Translations under genes and position numbers: made by a program | Part shown: positions 1-8,830 of the stretch, in pieces | Position numbering within the stretch: position 1 is the stretch's first letter | How the letters are laid out: every line of letters starts with the position of its first letter | Assembly (NCBI GenBank): GCA_030038365.1 | Contig: JASHPA010000137.1 | Span: 1 to 55,233, forward strand | Source of the DNA: Nitrososphaerales archaeon | GTDB lineage: Archaea; Thermoproteota; Nitrososphaeria; Nitrososphaerales; Gagatemarchaeaceae | DNA: 55,233 nt | Direction: 5' to 3' | The notes under the pieces: generated by a model | Databases searched by the model: none | Seen by the model: only the letters and a program-made list of their open reading frames with translations | Told to the model about the DNA's origin: nothing

Positions 1-896
1 GCGGTGTACCACTGTCCCAGGCCTCCAGATGGAGAGATCGCGGAATAGTAGACGGAGTTCGTCGCCGCGAAACTAGGTGCTCCCCCGATGCAGTAAACAT
101 GGTCGCCCGAGACGACGCAGGACTGGATGTCAACGCTCGTGGGGTAGCTGGTCGTCTGCTTCCAGGTCGAGACACCTTCCGAGGAGAGTTGTGCGTAGTA
201 AACGGCATCCGTCACGGGCGAGGAGCCGTCGTCGATGCCTCCAACGCAGTAGATGTACCCTCCGGACGGAACACACGACTGGCTGGTGATGTTCACCGGA
301 TAGCTCGAGCTGCTGGTCCACGCGCCCAGACCGGACGGAGAGGCCTGGGCATAGTAGACAGAGTCCGTGGGGAGTCCCGAGGGGTTGTAACCCCCGATGC
401 AGTAGATATATCCGTCCCATGTCGAGCAAGACTGACTGAAGACGCCCGCCGGGTAACTCGTTGTCCCGGTCCACTGCGAGATGCCGGATGATGAAACGCC
501 CGCGTAATACACCGAATCAGAAGCGCCCTTGGATGTGTAGCCGCCAATACAGTAGATGTCCTGCCCTGAGATGGTGCAAGATTCGGTATTGAGGATGGAC
601 GGGTAGCTCGTGGAATTCGACCAGGAGGCTATTCCGCCCGAAGGCGACACGGAAGCGTAGTACACGGCGCCGGTCGACTCTGAACCATTGGCTGTGTAGG
701 TGTCACCAGTGAAGCCTCCTACGCAATAGACGTACGTCCCCGCCGCCACACACGATTCATCGTCTACGCTGATCGGGTAGCTCGCGGCTGAGCTCCAGTA
801 GCCGGATGTCTCGGCGCTAGCCTGATCGACCACCAGGAGAAGGGCTAACGCAAGTACCATAAGCGTCGCCATCCCGCTCTCCTTGCTCCCAATCAT
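1..896 (-). CDS. Secreted Kelch-like repeat protein, 3' end outside the window
   Basis: This gene runs off the left edge; 298 codons are visible and no stop is seen. The first 28 residues form a signal peptide (hydrophobic core VLALALLLVV, cleavage near QASA). The rest consists of about five imperfect repeats of roughly 50 residues. Each carries a Cys before a short turn, then the pattern YCxGG, then VYYA and a Trp before a SYP motif. The GG and aromatic pattern resembles Kelch or galactose-oxidase-type beta-propeller blades. The protein is probably exported and acts in adhesion or glycan binding. The conserved cysteine pair per repeat suggests disulphides. The ATG at 896 fits a TATA-like box at 927-934; a second ATG at 872 is possible. 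The exact function is not known. Confidence 0.8.
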   Translation of the reverse strand, partial: MIGSKESGMATLMVLALALLLVVDQASAETSGYWSSAASYPISVDDESCVAAGTYVYCVGGFTGDTYTANGSESTGAVYYASVSPSGGIASWSNSTSYPSILNTESCTISGQDIYCIGGYTSKGASDSVYYAGVSSSGISQWTGTTSYPAGVFSQSCSTWDGYIYCIGGYNPSGLPTDSVYYAQASPSGLGAWTSSSSYPVNITSQSCVPSGGYIYCVGGIDDGSSPVTDAVYYAQLSSEGVSTWKQTTSYPTSVDIQSCVVSGDHVYCIGGAPSFAATNSVYYSAISPSGGLGQWYT

Positions 897-926
897 CAGT
901 GGATCATTTCAGATTTGGCTGTCTGG

Positions 927-934
927 CTATAAAG
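927..934 (-). promoter_or_regulatory. TATA-like box of the Kelch-like gene
   Basis: On the minus strand this reads CTTTATAG and is centred about 34 bases before the ATG at 896. That would give a very short leader of about 8 bases. Confidence 0.45.
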
Positions 935-1134
935 TGTGAGAACTTCTACGCCGAAGGAGGGTGCCAGGTACACTTTCAGGCCGAAGACACAGAAGAACTG
1001 CCGTTCGATACACGCCTCAGAAACGCGATAGGCGTGGTGGGCTGACCTCCAAGTACACACCCCGCGTGCTACGGACATCCTCAACGGCGCTGACGCCAGT
1101 GAAACCTCAGGAACTTTTTTCGTGAGGAACCATC

Positions 1135-2160
1135 TCAGGGGAGCGTCAGGATCTTCTTGGGGTTCTCTCTCATCATGGTGTCGATATCTGCCTGGGATAT
1201 TCCTTTGGCCCTCAGCATGGGCAGGATGTTGGTAAGGACATGGTCGTATCCATTGCCACCGAACTCCTTGAGGTGCACTTTCATGCAGACGTCCTGTGAT
1301 ATGAGCAGCTGCGAAGTCAGACCATGCTTCACCGCTAAGACGACGCCTTCCACCCGGTCCACGTCCCTCGGGTCCCACTGGTCCGGCGTGTAGTATCCCT
1401 CCTGGCCGAAACAGTCGTAGTCGATGAAGACCCCCCGTTTCGCCAGCGACTCGTGCTCGTCCATGATGAACCCGCTCTGATCGATGTGGCTCAGAACAAC
1501 ACTCGACAGGTCGAGCCCCTCTTCCTCCATCACATCCAGAAGCCTATGAGCGTCCTTAGCCCACCTGCCGGGGAACCCACAGTACGGGTGGATGTTCACC
1601 TTGAGCTTTGTCTTCAGGCTCGCTCTCGCGGCCGCCCTCAGGCTCTTCACCTCATTGTCCTCGAGGGGCATCGTAGTCCCTATCTCGCCGATTATCCCGG
1701 GCTTCACCCCGGTCCCGTCCATCCCGTTGGTGATGTCACCTACTATCTCGTCAGCCAGCTCGTCCGCCGTCTTCGTCTCCACCCGGGGAGGATGAGAAGC
1801 ACCCACGTAGAAACCGCACCCCATCACGACGTTTACACCCGTCGCCATCGAGATTGCCTTGACAGCCGCGGGGTTCCTCCCGAGGCCGACGTTCGTCAAA
1901 TCCACGACGGTTTTGCCTCCCGCGCTTTTGAAGTGGAATAGCTCCCTGATCGCGAGGTCTACGTCGTGCTGCACCATGTTGTCTTTGACGAGGTACATGT
2001 TCCTCCAGACCTGTGCCAGGTTGTTCAGACTTACCCTGCTACCCGCCAGACGCTTCTTGTCCGCGCTCTCGGGTTCTACATAGTAGCAGAGGAGGTCGAA
2101 GAGTAGGTGCTCGTGAACCAGGGTGATTCCGAGCTCGTCGGGCCTGATTTCGCCAGTCAC
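1135..2160 (-). CDS. Phosphotriesterase-family (PHP-type) metal-dependent hydrolase
   Basis: This 341-residue protein belongs to the phosphotriesterase/PHP family of amidohydrolase TIM barrels. The binuclear metal ligands are visible: H16 and H18 in VHEHLL, H191 in NIHPYCG, H225 in LSHIDQSG and D290 in ISQD. The bridging position is E159 in GEIGTT, as in E. coli Php, rather than the carboxylated lysine of true phosphotriesterases and many lactonases. It may hydrolyse a lactone, ester or similar bond, but the substrate cannot be told from sequence. The start is GTG at 2160. It lies on the same strand as the EamA exporter but 237 bases downstream of it, so it may be a separate transcript. Confidence 0.88.
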   Translation of the reverse strand: MTGEIRPDELGITLVHEHLLFDLLCYYVEPESADKKRLAGSRVSLNNLAQVWRNMYLVKDNMVQHDVDLAIRELFHFKSAGGKTVVDLTNVGLGRNPAAVKAISMATGVNVVMGCGFYVGASHPPRVETKTADELADEIVGDITNGMDGTGVKPGIIGEIGTTMPLEDNEVKSLRAAARASLKTKLKVNIHPYCGFPGRWAKDAHRLLDVMEEEGLDLSSVVLSHIDQSGFIMDEHESLAKRGVFIDYDCFGQEGYYTPDQWDPRDVDRVEGVVLAVKHGLTSQLLISQDVCMKVHLKEFGGNGYDHVLTNILPMLRAKGISQADIDTMMRENPKKILTLP

Positions 2161-2397
2161 TGTCTGTATTCGCGGCGTATTCTCGCCACTCGATTGCCCG
2201 AGGTTTTCTTAAAAGTGCACCGTTCAGCCATCGCTTTTCTTCAAACGGATGACCAAGCGGCCGCGATTTCGCTCCGAGGGCAGAGCACACACATGCTCAC
2301 CGACATCCGTCTCAAGGATCCAAACGGGGTTCCTCCTCACCGATGCCCCGGCGGTGATGGTCAGGGTATCCCCTGCTATCCACCCTAGTTGGCTTTG

Positions 2398-3285
2398 CTA
2401 CGCCGTAAGGTAGAGGAGCGTCGCTACTCCGACCAAGGAGATTGCGATCCCGAGCAGCTGATTTGGTTCAGGTTTCTCCTTCCGGAACACCATGCCGTAG
2501 CATGCGAGGAAGAACCCGCCCATCCCGGAGGTCATGATCACCAGGGGCAGGAGGTTCCCTGCAGTCGTAATTCCTCCCCCGAGCGTGAGATATCCGGCGG
2601 TGTCGAATATGGCCACCAGCCAGACATACGGTCCGACGGCTTTCCAGCTGGGTCTGACGTCGCGTTTCAGGATGGGGGAGATGGCGAACCCGATGGCGGC
2701 CGCACCTGCCTTGAGCACTAGTGTGGGAACCAGGTATCCCACCTCAGGCACGACGACGGAAAGGGCCACAAAGACGAAGGAGAAAGAGCATGCGGCCGCC
2801 AGGCCGGAGAAGACACCCGAGGTCACGATGGTACCACTCCGGTCGGCTCCCGATTTCCTTAGGTCGGAGAACTTCGTGGAGATCAGTATCACGCCTCCCA
2901 TGACCGCTGCGAGCGGTGGTCCTTCGACGAGCGTCAGTTTCGTTCCGAGGAAGACCACGTCAAGCAATATCGCGATCGCCGGGGCGGTGTAGGCTATCGG
3001 AGCGACCACCGACAGCGGGGCGGAGTGATAACCACCGTACGCGAAGACGTAGGCCGACAGGAAGCCGACGGATGCGAGGGGCAGCAACAAAAGCCAGCTG
3101 GATGACAAGGAAGTATCCGCGCCGAGGATCACGATGAGGAACGCTAGCAACGGGATGCTGAGCAGACAGGAGTAGACCGTCGTCGCGTAGGCTCCTACTC
3201 GCGCCGAGGCGAAAGTCGATATCCAGTCGCCCGTACCCCATAACAGAGCCGTGACTAGACCCAGGGCGACCGATAGGACTGCAAT
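2398..3285 (-). CDS. EamA/DMT-family transporter, apparent near-cognate start
   Basis: This is a ten-helix drug/metabolite transporter with two EamA halves, probably exporting a small metabolite. The first canonical start in frame is TTG at 3150, which would give only 250 residues and remove the first helices. The frame stays open upstream to a TAA at 3304-3306. It there encodes a typical EamA N-terminus (VLSVALGLVTALLWGTGDW), so translation must begin further upstream. No ATG, GTG or TTG is available. The ATT at 3285 gives 295 residues, the normal family length. A TATA-like box at 3316-3324 predicts transcription from about 3294, just before this codon. A base error or start-codon mutation is the alternative. 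Confidence 0.75.
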   Translation of the reverse strand: MAVLSVALGLVTALLWGTGDWISTFASARVGAYATTVYSCLLSIPLLAFLIVILGADTSLSSSWLLLLPLASVGFLSAYVFAYGGYHSAPLSVVAPIAYTAPAIAILLDVVFLGTKLTLVEGPPLAAVMGGVILISTKFSDLRKSGADRSGTIVTSGVFSGLAAACSFSFVFVALSVVVPEVGYLVPTLVLKAGAAAIGFAISPILKRDVRPSWKAVGPYVWLVAIFDTAGYLTLGGGITTAGNLLPLVIMTSGMGGFFLACYGMVFRKEKPEPNQLLGIAISLVGVATLLYLTA

Positions 3286-3315
3286 AGACGGATCGAGCCG
3301 TCCTTAAGATGGACT

Positions 3316-3324
3316 GGTTATAGC
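3316..3324 (-). promoter_or_regulatory. TATA-like box of the EamA gene
   Basis: On the minus strand it reads GCTATAACC. It predicts a transcript start near 3294, which excludes any translation start further upstream and supports a start at 3285-3297. Confidence 0.5.
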
Positions 3325-3427
3325 AGTTTCGAGAAAGACGAGCAGACTCCGTGACCAAGCCGGCAGTGGTCGGGACGCTGCGTTCGAAGAGCTTATCTTG
3401 TCCGGGGCGCGGAATCTTTCGGAGCCG

Positions 3428-3703
3428 ATGGGAATGGAGAGAAAGATGCCAACGGAGGAGGAGAAGGCCCGGTTCAGGAATATGATGAACGAGATGATCA
3501 AGGCGCGCATCGAGATGTTTGCGACGGCTGCGCCGGATTACGCACGCGCGCTGGGGACCTTCCGCGCCGAGCTACAAAAATCTGGTTTTTCGCCCGAGGA
3601 GTCGATGCAGATAGTCCTGAAGGTCGCCGACCAGCAAGGTCCGAGGGGCTTCTGGGGCGGAAGGCACCGCCACCGGCACAAGGACGAAGAACCTCACCAT
3701 TAG
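3428..3703 (+). CDS. Small helical protein with His-rich tail
   Basis: This is a 91-residue protein I do not recognise. It is mostly charged helix (MPTEEEKARFRNMMNEMIKA) and ends in GGRHRHRHKDEEPHH, a possible metal-binding tail. The ATG at 3428 is preferred over an upstream TTG at 3398 because a possible TATA-like stretch lies around 3389-3398. A second ATG follows at 3434. It is divergent from the EamA gene. Confidence 0.65.
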   Translation: MGMERKMPTEEEKARFRNMMNEMIKARIEMFATAAPDYARALGTFRAELQKSGFSPEESMQIVLKVADQQGPRGFWGGRHRHRHKDEEPHH

Positions 3704-3763
3704 AGGTCGCAGGGTTTTTACTCACCCTGCGGCGGAATGTAAGCCTTGCAGAACAGCGGTAGG

Positions 3764-4723
3764 ATGGCAGGTCAGAAGCCGCACTTTTCGATGCCGGCCG
3801 AGATGAAGCTCGGCGCGCCGACGCTGCGGGTGAGGGACGTCACCGAAGCACTCACATTCTACAGACAGGACTTCGGTCTCGGTCTGACGCGGAGCTATGA
3901 AGACCCGGCCGATGGCCTTCAGGTTCATGAGCTCGCACCCGCCGCTTCTTCCGAGCCTCTGCTGATTCTCAAGGAAGACAGGGCTGCGGCAACCCCAAGT
4001 CCAGACTTTGCCGGCCTGTACCATTTTGCGGTCCTCGTGCCTACGAGAAAGAGCCTCGCTTCGACCTATCTCGCGCTGGGGATGTCCGGGGTGAACTACG
4101 ATGGCTTCGCCGACCACTACGTCTCGGAGGCGCTCTATCTCCACGACTCTGCGGAGAATGGCATAGAGGTCTATGCAGACAGACCGAAGGAGACTTGGTC
4201 CTCCTTCAAAGTCTCTTCCTCAGAGGACCGAAGTGCCGCGATGGAGCGGTTCTCCTCTCTAAACAAGCCCCTCGACTTCGGCTCGCTACTGAGGGAGTTG
4301 GACAGCAGGGAGAGGACGACTCCCGTGAAGTTCGCTGAAGGGGCAAGAATCGGGCACATGCATCTGAGGGTGACCAATCTGCCGCGGTCCGTGGAGTTCT
4401 ACCATGAAGCCATGGGACTAGACATCATGGTGAACTCACCTGAGATTGGCGCAGCCTTCCTCTCCGTTGGCGGCTACCATCACCACCTTGGGCTGAACGT
4501 GTGGCACAGCCACGGAGGAGCTCAACATCAGAAAGGAGAGGCTGGTCTGGATAAGTTCACGATGACCGTGACGGACGCTAAGGTACTCGACGAGCTCGAC
4601 GAGAACCTGCGTACCCATTCGGCCAAGTTCGTCAGGGACGCGGACCACCTTGTGACGACAGACCCCAACGGAATAATAGTCGAGGTCCATGGACGAAAGA
4701 CTACGGTTTCACGCGCCGCGTGA
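3764..4723 (+). CDS. Two-domain VOC protein, catechol-2,3-dioxygenase-like
   Basis: This protein of about 319 residues has two vicinal-oxygen-chelate (glyoxalase/extradiol dioxygenase) domains, like bacterial CatE proteins. The metal ligand pattern is present in each half. In the N-terminal half there is a His in LYHFAVLV and a Glu in NGIEVYADRP. In the C-terminal half there is a His in GHMHLRV, a His in GGYHHHLGLN and a Glu in GIIVEVHG. It is likely an Fe(II)-dependent ring-cleaving dioxygenase or related lyase; the aromatic substrate is unknown. ATG at 3764 is chosen over TTG at 3746. An APC permease follows on the same strand with its own promoter. Confidence 0.85.
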   Translation: MAGQKPHFSMPAEMKLGAPTLRVRDVTEALTFYRQDFGLGLTRSYEDPADGLQVHELAPAASSEPLLILKEDRAAATPSPDFAGLYHFAVLVPTRKSLASTYLALGMSGVNYDGFADHYVSEALYLHDSAENGIEVYADRPKETWSSFKVSSSEDRSAAMERFSSLNKPLDFGSLLRELDSRERTTPVKFAEGARIGHMHLRVTNLPRSVEFYHEAMGLDIMVNSPEIGAAFLSVGGYHHHLGLNVWHSHGGAQHQKGEAGLDKFTMTVTDAKVLDELDENLRTHSAKFVRDADHLVTTDPNGIIVEVHGRKTTVSRAA

Positions 4724-4767
4724 GTTCAGTTCATTTCTAATGCCGCCAGGAATCGGAGCGGCTGACG

Positions 4768-4776
4768 CTTAAATAC
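4768..4776 (+). promoter_or_regulatory. TATA-like box upstream of the first APC permease
   Basis: The sequence CTTAAATAC lies 82 bases before the ATG at 4858. It would imply a leader of about 60 bases, longer than for most genes here. Confidence 0.4.
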
Positions 4777-4857
4777 GAACGTCATCCGCCATTAGAGCGC
4801 CGGTTGTACGCCGCATTATCGTTTGCGCCAACTCTGGCATCGGAGGCAGTTGTCTAG

Positions 4858-6462
4858 ATGGCCGCCACCAAGACCTGGACGAGGGATGCCACTGGTCTCG
4901 TCAGGGAACTCGGTCCGTGGGACGTGCTTATGTTCGCATTCGTCCTGCCCTGCATCATCTACGTCGGCCACTACATGCTCTTCTCGGCCGGCCTCTATCC
5001 CGGCAGCGACTTCTTCCTCGGCTCGATTTTCATCTTCACATTCATCCCACTCAGCGTGATTTACCTTCTCTTCACCGTGGCGATGCCAAGGTCGGGCGGC
5101 GAGTACGTCTTCGGTTCGCGCGTCCTCTCGCCCGGCTGGGGCTTCTTCGCAGGGTGGGCTCTGCTCGTAGCAGGTCCTTTTTCATCCTCGGTCTCGATCA
5201 TGATCCCCGCCGTCACCTACGGTCTCGGCGACCTGTTCGCCGTCTGGGGACTCGAGACGGGTAACAAGGGGTCGGTCAGCTTGGGCGAGACCCTCGCCCA
5301 GCACGCAGGGATACCTGGTTTCGTCCTGATGGTCCTGATATGGGTCGGCTGCTTCGTGATAGCGAGTATCGGGATGCGCACCATCAGGTGGACGATTTGG
5401 ATAACAGGGACGATCCAGTGGATAGCTCTGGCCATCTACGTCATAGTGATGGCGGGCACGAACTTCTCGGCCGCCACTGCGAATATGGCACACCTCACAG
5501 GTGTCACGTACCAGGAGCTCGTCAACACGGTCACGCCGGTGGGCTACGCGCCGGGGCTGTACTCCTACAGCGCCACAGTCTACGCCGGGTTCACCTATGT
5601 CGCCCTAGCCGTCTTCGGGTGGACCTTTGTCTCCAACATAGCAGGTGAGATAAAGACCAGGTCGATGGTGAGGTCGATGTTCTTCGGTCAGATAGGCTCG
5701 CTGTGTCTCCTCGCGCTGTTCACGGCCATCTTCGCCGGAATCACGTACTACGGCTTCTCCAGAGACTTTGTGAACGCCCTCGGCTTCCTCGCGGCAAGCG
5801 GTAAGGATGTGGGTCTCTTCGGGGTCCCGATGGGCATGAGCTTCGCGGTCGCCTTCGCGACGAACAACCCGTATCTTGCGATAACGCCCGCGATCGGATA
5901 TGTCGTCGCCTCGATAGGGATATCCGTCACATTCGCGGCGATGGCCACGAGGAATCTCTTCGCTTTCTCCTTCGATGGGATACTTCCTCAGGCGATGGCG
6001 AAGGTGAGCAGCAACGGATCCCCGCGCATCGCTACCTTCGTGGCGCTGATTCCGGGAATCCTCTTCCTGGCGGTGGGACAATTCACCACGATACTCTCGC
6101 TCTTCGCCTACCTGGTCATCCTGTGGTTCGCGGCCTATCTAGTGGTAGCCATAGCCGCGATTGTCTTCCCTTACAGGCGGAAAGAGCTGTTCAACTCGTC
6201 GCCCGACATAGTGAAGAAGCGGGTTGGGGGCATTCCCATCATAGTCATCATGGGGGTTGCCACCCTCATAGAGTGCATAGCTGGGATCTATTCGATAGTA
6301 GGCCCTGCTACCAGCGGCGGTTTCATCTCTGTGGGCCCACTTCTTTACAGCACCCTCATCCCGCTCGGCTTCGGCTGGGTGATCTACGGGATAGCCTACT
6401 ACTACAACAAGTCGAGGAACACTCCCTTCGCCCTCAGGTTCAAGGAGATTCCTCCGGAATAG
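4858..6462 (+). CDS. APC-superfamily amino acid/amine permease
   Basis: This is a 534-residue integral membrane protein with about 12 hydrophobic segments. It carries the APC signature region MPRSGGEYVFGSR near helix 2 and ends in a basic cytoplasmic tail. It should import an amino acid, amine or related solute by cation symport. The N-terminal stretch TRDATGLVREL is nearly repeated in the second APC permease at 15.4-17.1 kb (LRDATGLVKEI), so the two are paralogues. Neighbouring dioxygenase and dehydrogenase genes suggest uptake of a carbon or nitrogen source, but the substrate is not determined. Confidence 0.92.
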   Translation: MAATKTWTRDATGLVRELGPWDVLMFAFVLPCIIYVGHYMLFSAGLYPGSDFFLGSIFIFTFIPLSVIYLLFTVAMPRSGGEYVFGSRVLSPGWGFFAGWALLVAGPFSSSVSIMIPAVTYGLGDLFAVWGLETGNKGSVSLGETLAQHAGIPGFVLMVLIWVGCFVIASIGMRTIRWTIWITGTIQWIALAIYVIVMAGTNFSAATANMAHLTGVTYQELVNTVTPVGYAPGLYSYSATVYAGFTYVALAVFGWTFVSNIAGEIKTRSMVRSMFFGQIGSLCLLALFTAIFAGITYYGFSRDFVNALGFLAASGKDVGLFGVPMGMSFAVAFATNNPYLAITPAIGYVVASIGISVTFAAMATRNLFAFSFDGILPQAMAKVSSNGSPRIATFVALIPGILFLAVGQFTTILSLFAYLVILWFAAYLVVAIAAIVFPYRRKELFNSSPDIVKKRVGGIPIIVIMGVATLIECIAGIYSIVGPATSGGFISVGPLLYSTLIPLGFGWVIYGIAYYYNKSRNTPFALRFKEIPPE

Positions 6463-6473
6463 GACGCGTGCAG

Positions 6474-7256
6474 CTAGTACATAGTAGAGCCGCCGGTCAC
6501 GTTGAAGTCCTCGCCGGTGACGTAAGATGCCTCGTCGGAGCAGAGGAAGGCCACCGCGTTCGCTATGTCCTGCGGGGCTGCATACCTTTTGAGGGGGATC
6601 ACGCTTGTGTAGAAGTTCAGTCTCTCCTGCTCCGTGATCCCGAAGATACTCGCCTCGTCCTGCGTGCTCTTCCTGAAGAAAGCCGTATCCACGTTGCCGG
6701 GGCAGACGGAGTTCACGTTGATGCCGTAGGGGGCGAGTTCGTGGGCAACAGCCCTGGTGAAGGCAATCACTCCTGCCTTGGATGCACTGTAGTGTGCTCC
6801 TGTCGCAAAGGGAGCCTTGCCCGCCTCCGACGCGATGTTGACAATCTTCCCTCCCTTCCCCTGCGCTATCATCTGTTTCGCCGCAGCTTTGGTGCATAGG
6901 AAAGTCCCGCGGAGGTTGACCGAGTGAACCCTGTCCCACTCCTCCTCTGCCAGGTCTACTACGTAGAAGTTCGAAATGACGGCAGCGTTGTTGACCATTA
7001 TCTCGAGCGAGCCGAACTTTGAAATTGTCCTCGCGAAGAGTGACGCCACGTCCGGGGACTTGGAAACGTCGGTACGGAAGTGCTCTGCCTCCCCTCCCTT
7101 GGCGGCTATCTCGCTCGCTGTCGACGCAGCGGTGTCGGCGTTGATGTCCGTGACCATTACCTTAGCTCCGGCAACGGCTAGCGTGATCGCCGTGGCGCGG
7201 CCAATCCCAGCACCGGCGCCCGTCACTATCGCGGTCTTTCCCCCGATTCCTGTCAT
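6474..7256 (-). CDS. Short-chain dehydrogenase/reductase (classical SDR)
   Basis: This 260-residue protein is a classical SDR with a Rossmann fold. It has TGAGAGIG (residues 12-19) for NAD(P), NNAA at 89-92, the active-site Ser at about 143 and the YSASK pair Y156/K160. An acidic D37 after the second strand (VTDIN) favours NAD over NADP. It ends in VTGGSTMY, typical of the 3-oxoacyl-ACP reductase/glucose dehydrogenase-like branch. It converges on the APC permease with an 11-base gap. The substrate is unknown. Confidence 0.92.
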   Translation of the reverse strand: MTGIGGKTAIVTGAGAGIGRATAITLAVAGAKVMVTDINADTAASTASEIAAKGGEAEHFRTDVSKSPDVASLFARTISKFGSLEIMVNNAAVISNFYVVDLAEEEWDRVHSVNLRGTFLCTKAAAKQMIAQGKGGKIVNIASEAGKAPFATGAHYSASKAGVIAFTRAVAHELAPYGINVNSVCPGNVDTAFFRKSTQDEASIFGITEQERLNFYTSVIPLKRYAAPQDIANAVAFLCSDEASYVTGEDFNVTGGSTMY

Positions 7257-7339
7257 GGACGGTATTCCCCGAGATAGGTTTTAGAGGTTTTTCCGCGCCC
7301 CTGTCTCGGATTTAAGGGAGGTCACGCAATGGGGTCTCC

Positions 7340-8353
7340 ATGAGATACGCGGAGACCACGCTGAGCCTGATAGGAAACACCCCACTTCTGCGGCTGAGGA
7401 ATGTGACAGCGGGTCTAGGCTCGAGCATATTCGTAAAGTGCGAGTACCTTAATCCAAGTGGGAGCATCAAGGACAGGATGGCCCTCAAGATGATAGAGGG
7501 TGCCGAGAAGTCAGGCAAGCTCAAGCCCGGAGGGACTATCGTCGATATGAGTAGTGGTAACACGGGACCTGCCCTCTCGTTCGTGGGTAATGTCAAGGGC
7601 TACAGGGTCAGGTTACACATCCCCTCGAAGTGGACGGGGAGCTATAATCCGGAGAACAGGATAAAGCTGATGAGGCTCTTTGGCGCCGACGTCACGCCTA
7701 TAGACCTCGACAGTTACCGCGGGCAGCTGCAAGGTCTAACTGGGCAAGAATATGCCGCTGCCGCCTTCGCTCTCGGCATGAAGGCCTGCTACGACCTCGA
7801 ACGTCAGGACAGCTCGTTCTGGTGGGCTGACCAGATGTCCAACCCGGACAACACGCTTGCTCACGAGCTTGGTACAGGAGCGGAAGTCATCGAGCAGCTC
7901 GACGGAAAGCTGTCGGCATTCGTCGCCTCCATCGGAACCGGCGCTACCCTGCTTGGAGTAGCGCACGCGCTCCAGTCCAGTTCAATCGGTGCCAAAGTCG
8001 TCGGGGTCGAGCCCGAGGACTCCAAGGTGATCGAGGAATGGGCCAGAACAGGTTTCCTCAACGACTATCTCGAGAAGCTTGGGATGCCGCGGAGAAAGTA
8101 CATCATCGAACAGATGGTCGAGGAGGGTGTCCCGGAGCGGATGGTCCACGTCGGGCACGAGGAAGCGAGGGAAATGGCGAACCGCCTGTGCAAGGAGGAA
8201 GGAATCTTCTGCGGTATATCGTCCGGTGCGAACGTCCACGCCGCGCTACACGTAGCAAAATCACTTCCACGCGGGTCCAACATAGTGACGGTCTGTGTTG
8301 ACCGGAGGGACAGGTACCTCCCAGAGCATCCTGCCGAAAACTACGTAATCTGA
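7340..8353 (+). CDS. Cysteine-synthase-family PLP enzyme
   Basis: This 337-residue fold-type II PLP enzyme is related to O-acetylserine sulfhydrylase and cystathionine beta-synthase. The PLP lysine is K44 in SGSIKDR. The substrate loop SSGNTGPAL and the phosphate loop GTGATLLG are present, with GISSGANVHAA near the C-terminus. It most likely makes cysteine from O-acetylserine or O-phosphoserine and sulfide, though family members also act on other beta-substituted amino acids. The residues around K44 and SSGNTG are intact, so it should be active. Confidence 0.88.
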   Translation: MRYAETTLSLIGNTPLLRLRNVTAGLGSSIFVKCEYLNPSGSIKDRMALKMIEGAEKSGKLKPGGTIVDMSSGNTGPALSFVGNVKGYRVRLHIPSKWTGSYNPENRIKLMRLFGADVTPIDLDSYRGQLQGLTGQEYAAAAFALGMKACYDLERQDSSFWWADQMSNPDNTLAHELGTGAEVIEQLDGKLSAFVASIGTGATLLGVAHALQSSSIGAKVVGVEPEDSKVIEEWARTGFLNDYLEKLGMPRRKYIIEQMVEEGVPERMVHVGHEEAREMANRLCKEEGIFCGISSGANVHAALHVAKSLPRGSNIVTVCVDRRDRYLPEHPAENYVI

Positions 8354-8367
8354 GTCTGGGGCGCGCG

Positions 8368-8730
8368 TCAAACGGCTGCATAGGTGACGAAGACTCCAGT
8401 CTTCCGGAGAGACTTGTCCGCATAGTCGATCTCCAGACCCAAGCCTTCAAGAGCATCCGCGCCCAACACCTCCGCATCGTCGACCTCTCCAAAGACGACT
8501 ATCCTCGTTGCCTTTTCTCCCATTACTCCCAACAGCGGTTCGCCGGTCTCCCGTGCCAGTTCCCTGCCTTCGATCGTCCTGAACCTTCTCGTCGCGGTCG
8601 GCTTCACTCCTGCCAACTGCAACGAGTCACGAGCTATTCATGTTAGGAGCGAACCCGTATCGACCAGGAGCTTCAGCGATAAGCTGCTGACCGGCCCGGT
8701 AACGGACACCTCGGCGTAGGTCATTCCCAT
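8368..8730 (-). pseudogene. Retropepsin-like aspartic protease gene interrupted by an in-frame TGA
   Basis: From ATG 8730 the frame encodes MGMTYAEVSVTGPVSS and then the aspartic protease motif LLVDTGSLLT. It meets TGA at 8638-8640. The same frame continues without another stop to 8368, encoding the rest of the domain (RRFRTIEGRELARETGEP, VVFGEVDDAEVLGADALEGL). Members of this archaeal clan AA family commonly have Trp or a hydrophobic residue right after this DTG segment, so TGG-to-TGA is the simplest lesion. Only one base separates it from an intact 120-residue protein. It may be a recent pseudogene, a sequencing error or, less likely, readthrough. TGA is a normal stop elsewhere in the window. 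Confidence 0.75.
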
Positions 8731-8777
8731 AGAAGTTTACGACCGCATCGACGTTAAGCTCCATTGTGTTCTACGCG

Positions 8778-8786
8778 AATATATAC
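8778..8786 (+). promoter_or_regulatory. TATA-like box of the epimerase gene
   Basis: AATATATAC, centred 49 bases before the ATG at 8831, is one of the best TATA matches in the window. Confidence 0.5.
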
Positions 8787-8830
8787 CAAGCTGGGCGCGA
8801 AACGCCGATGCACAGCAGGACAACAGACGT

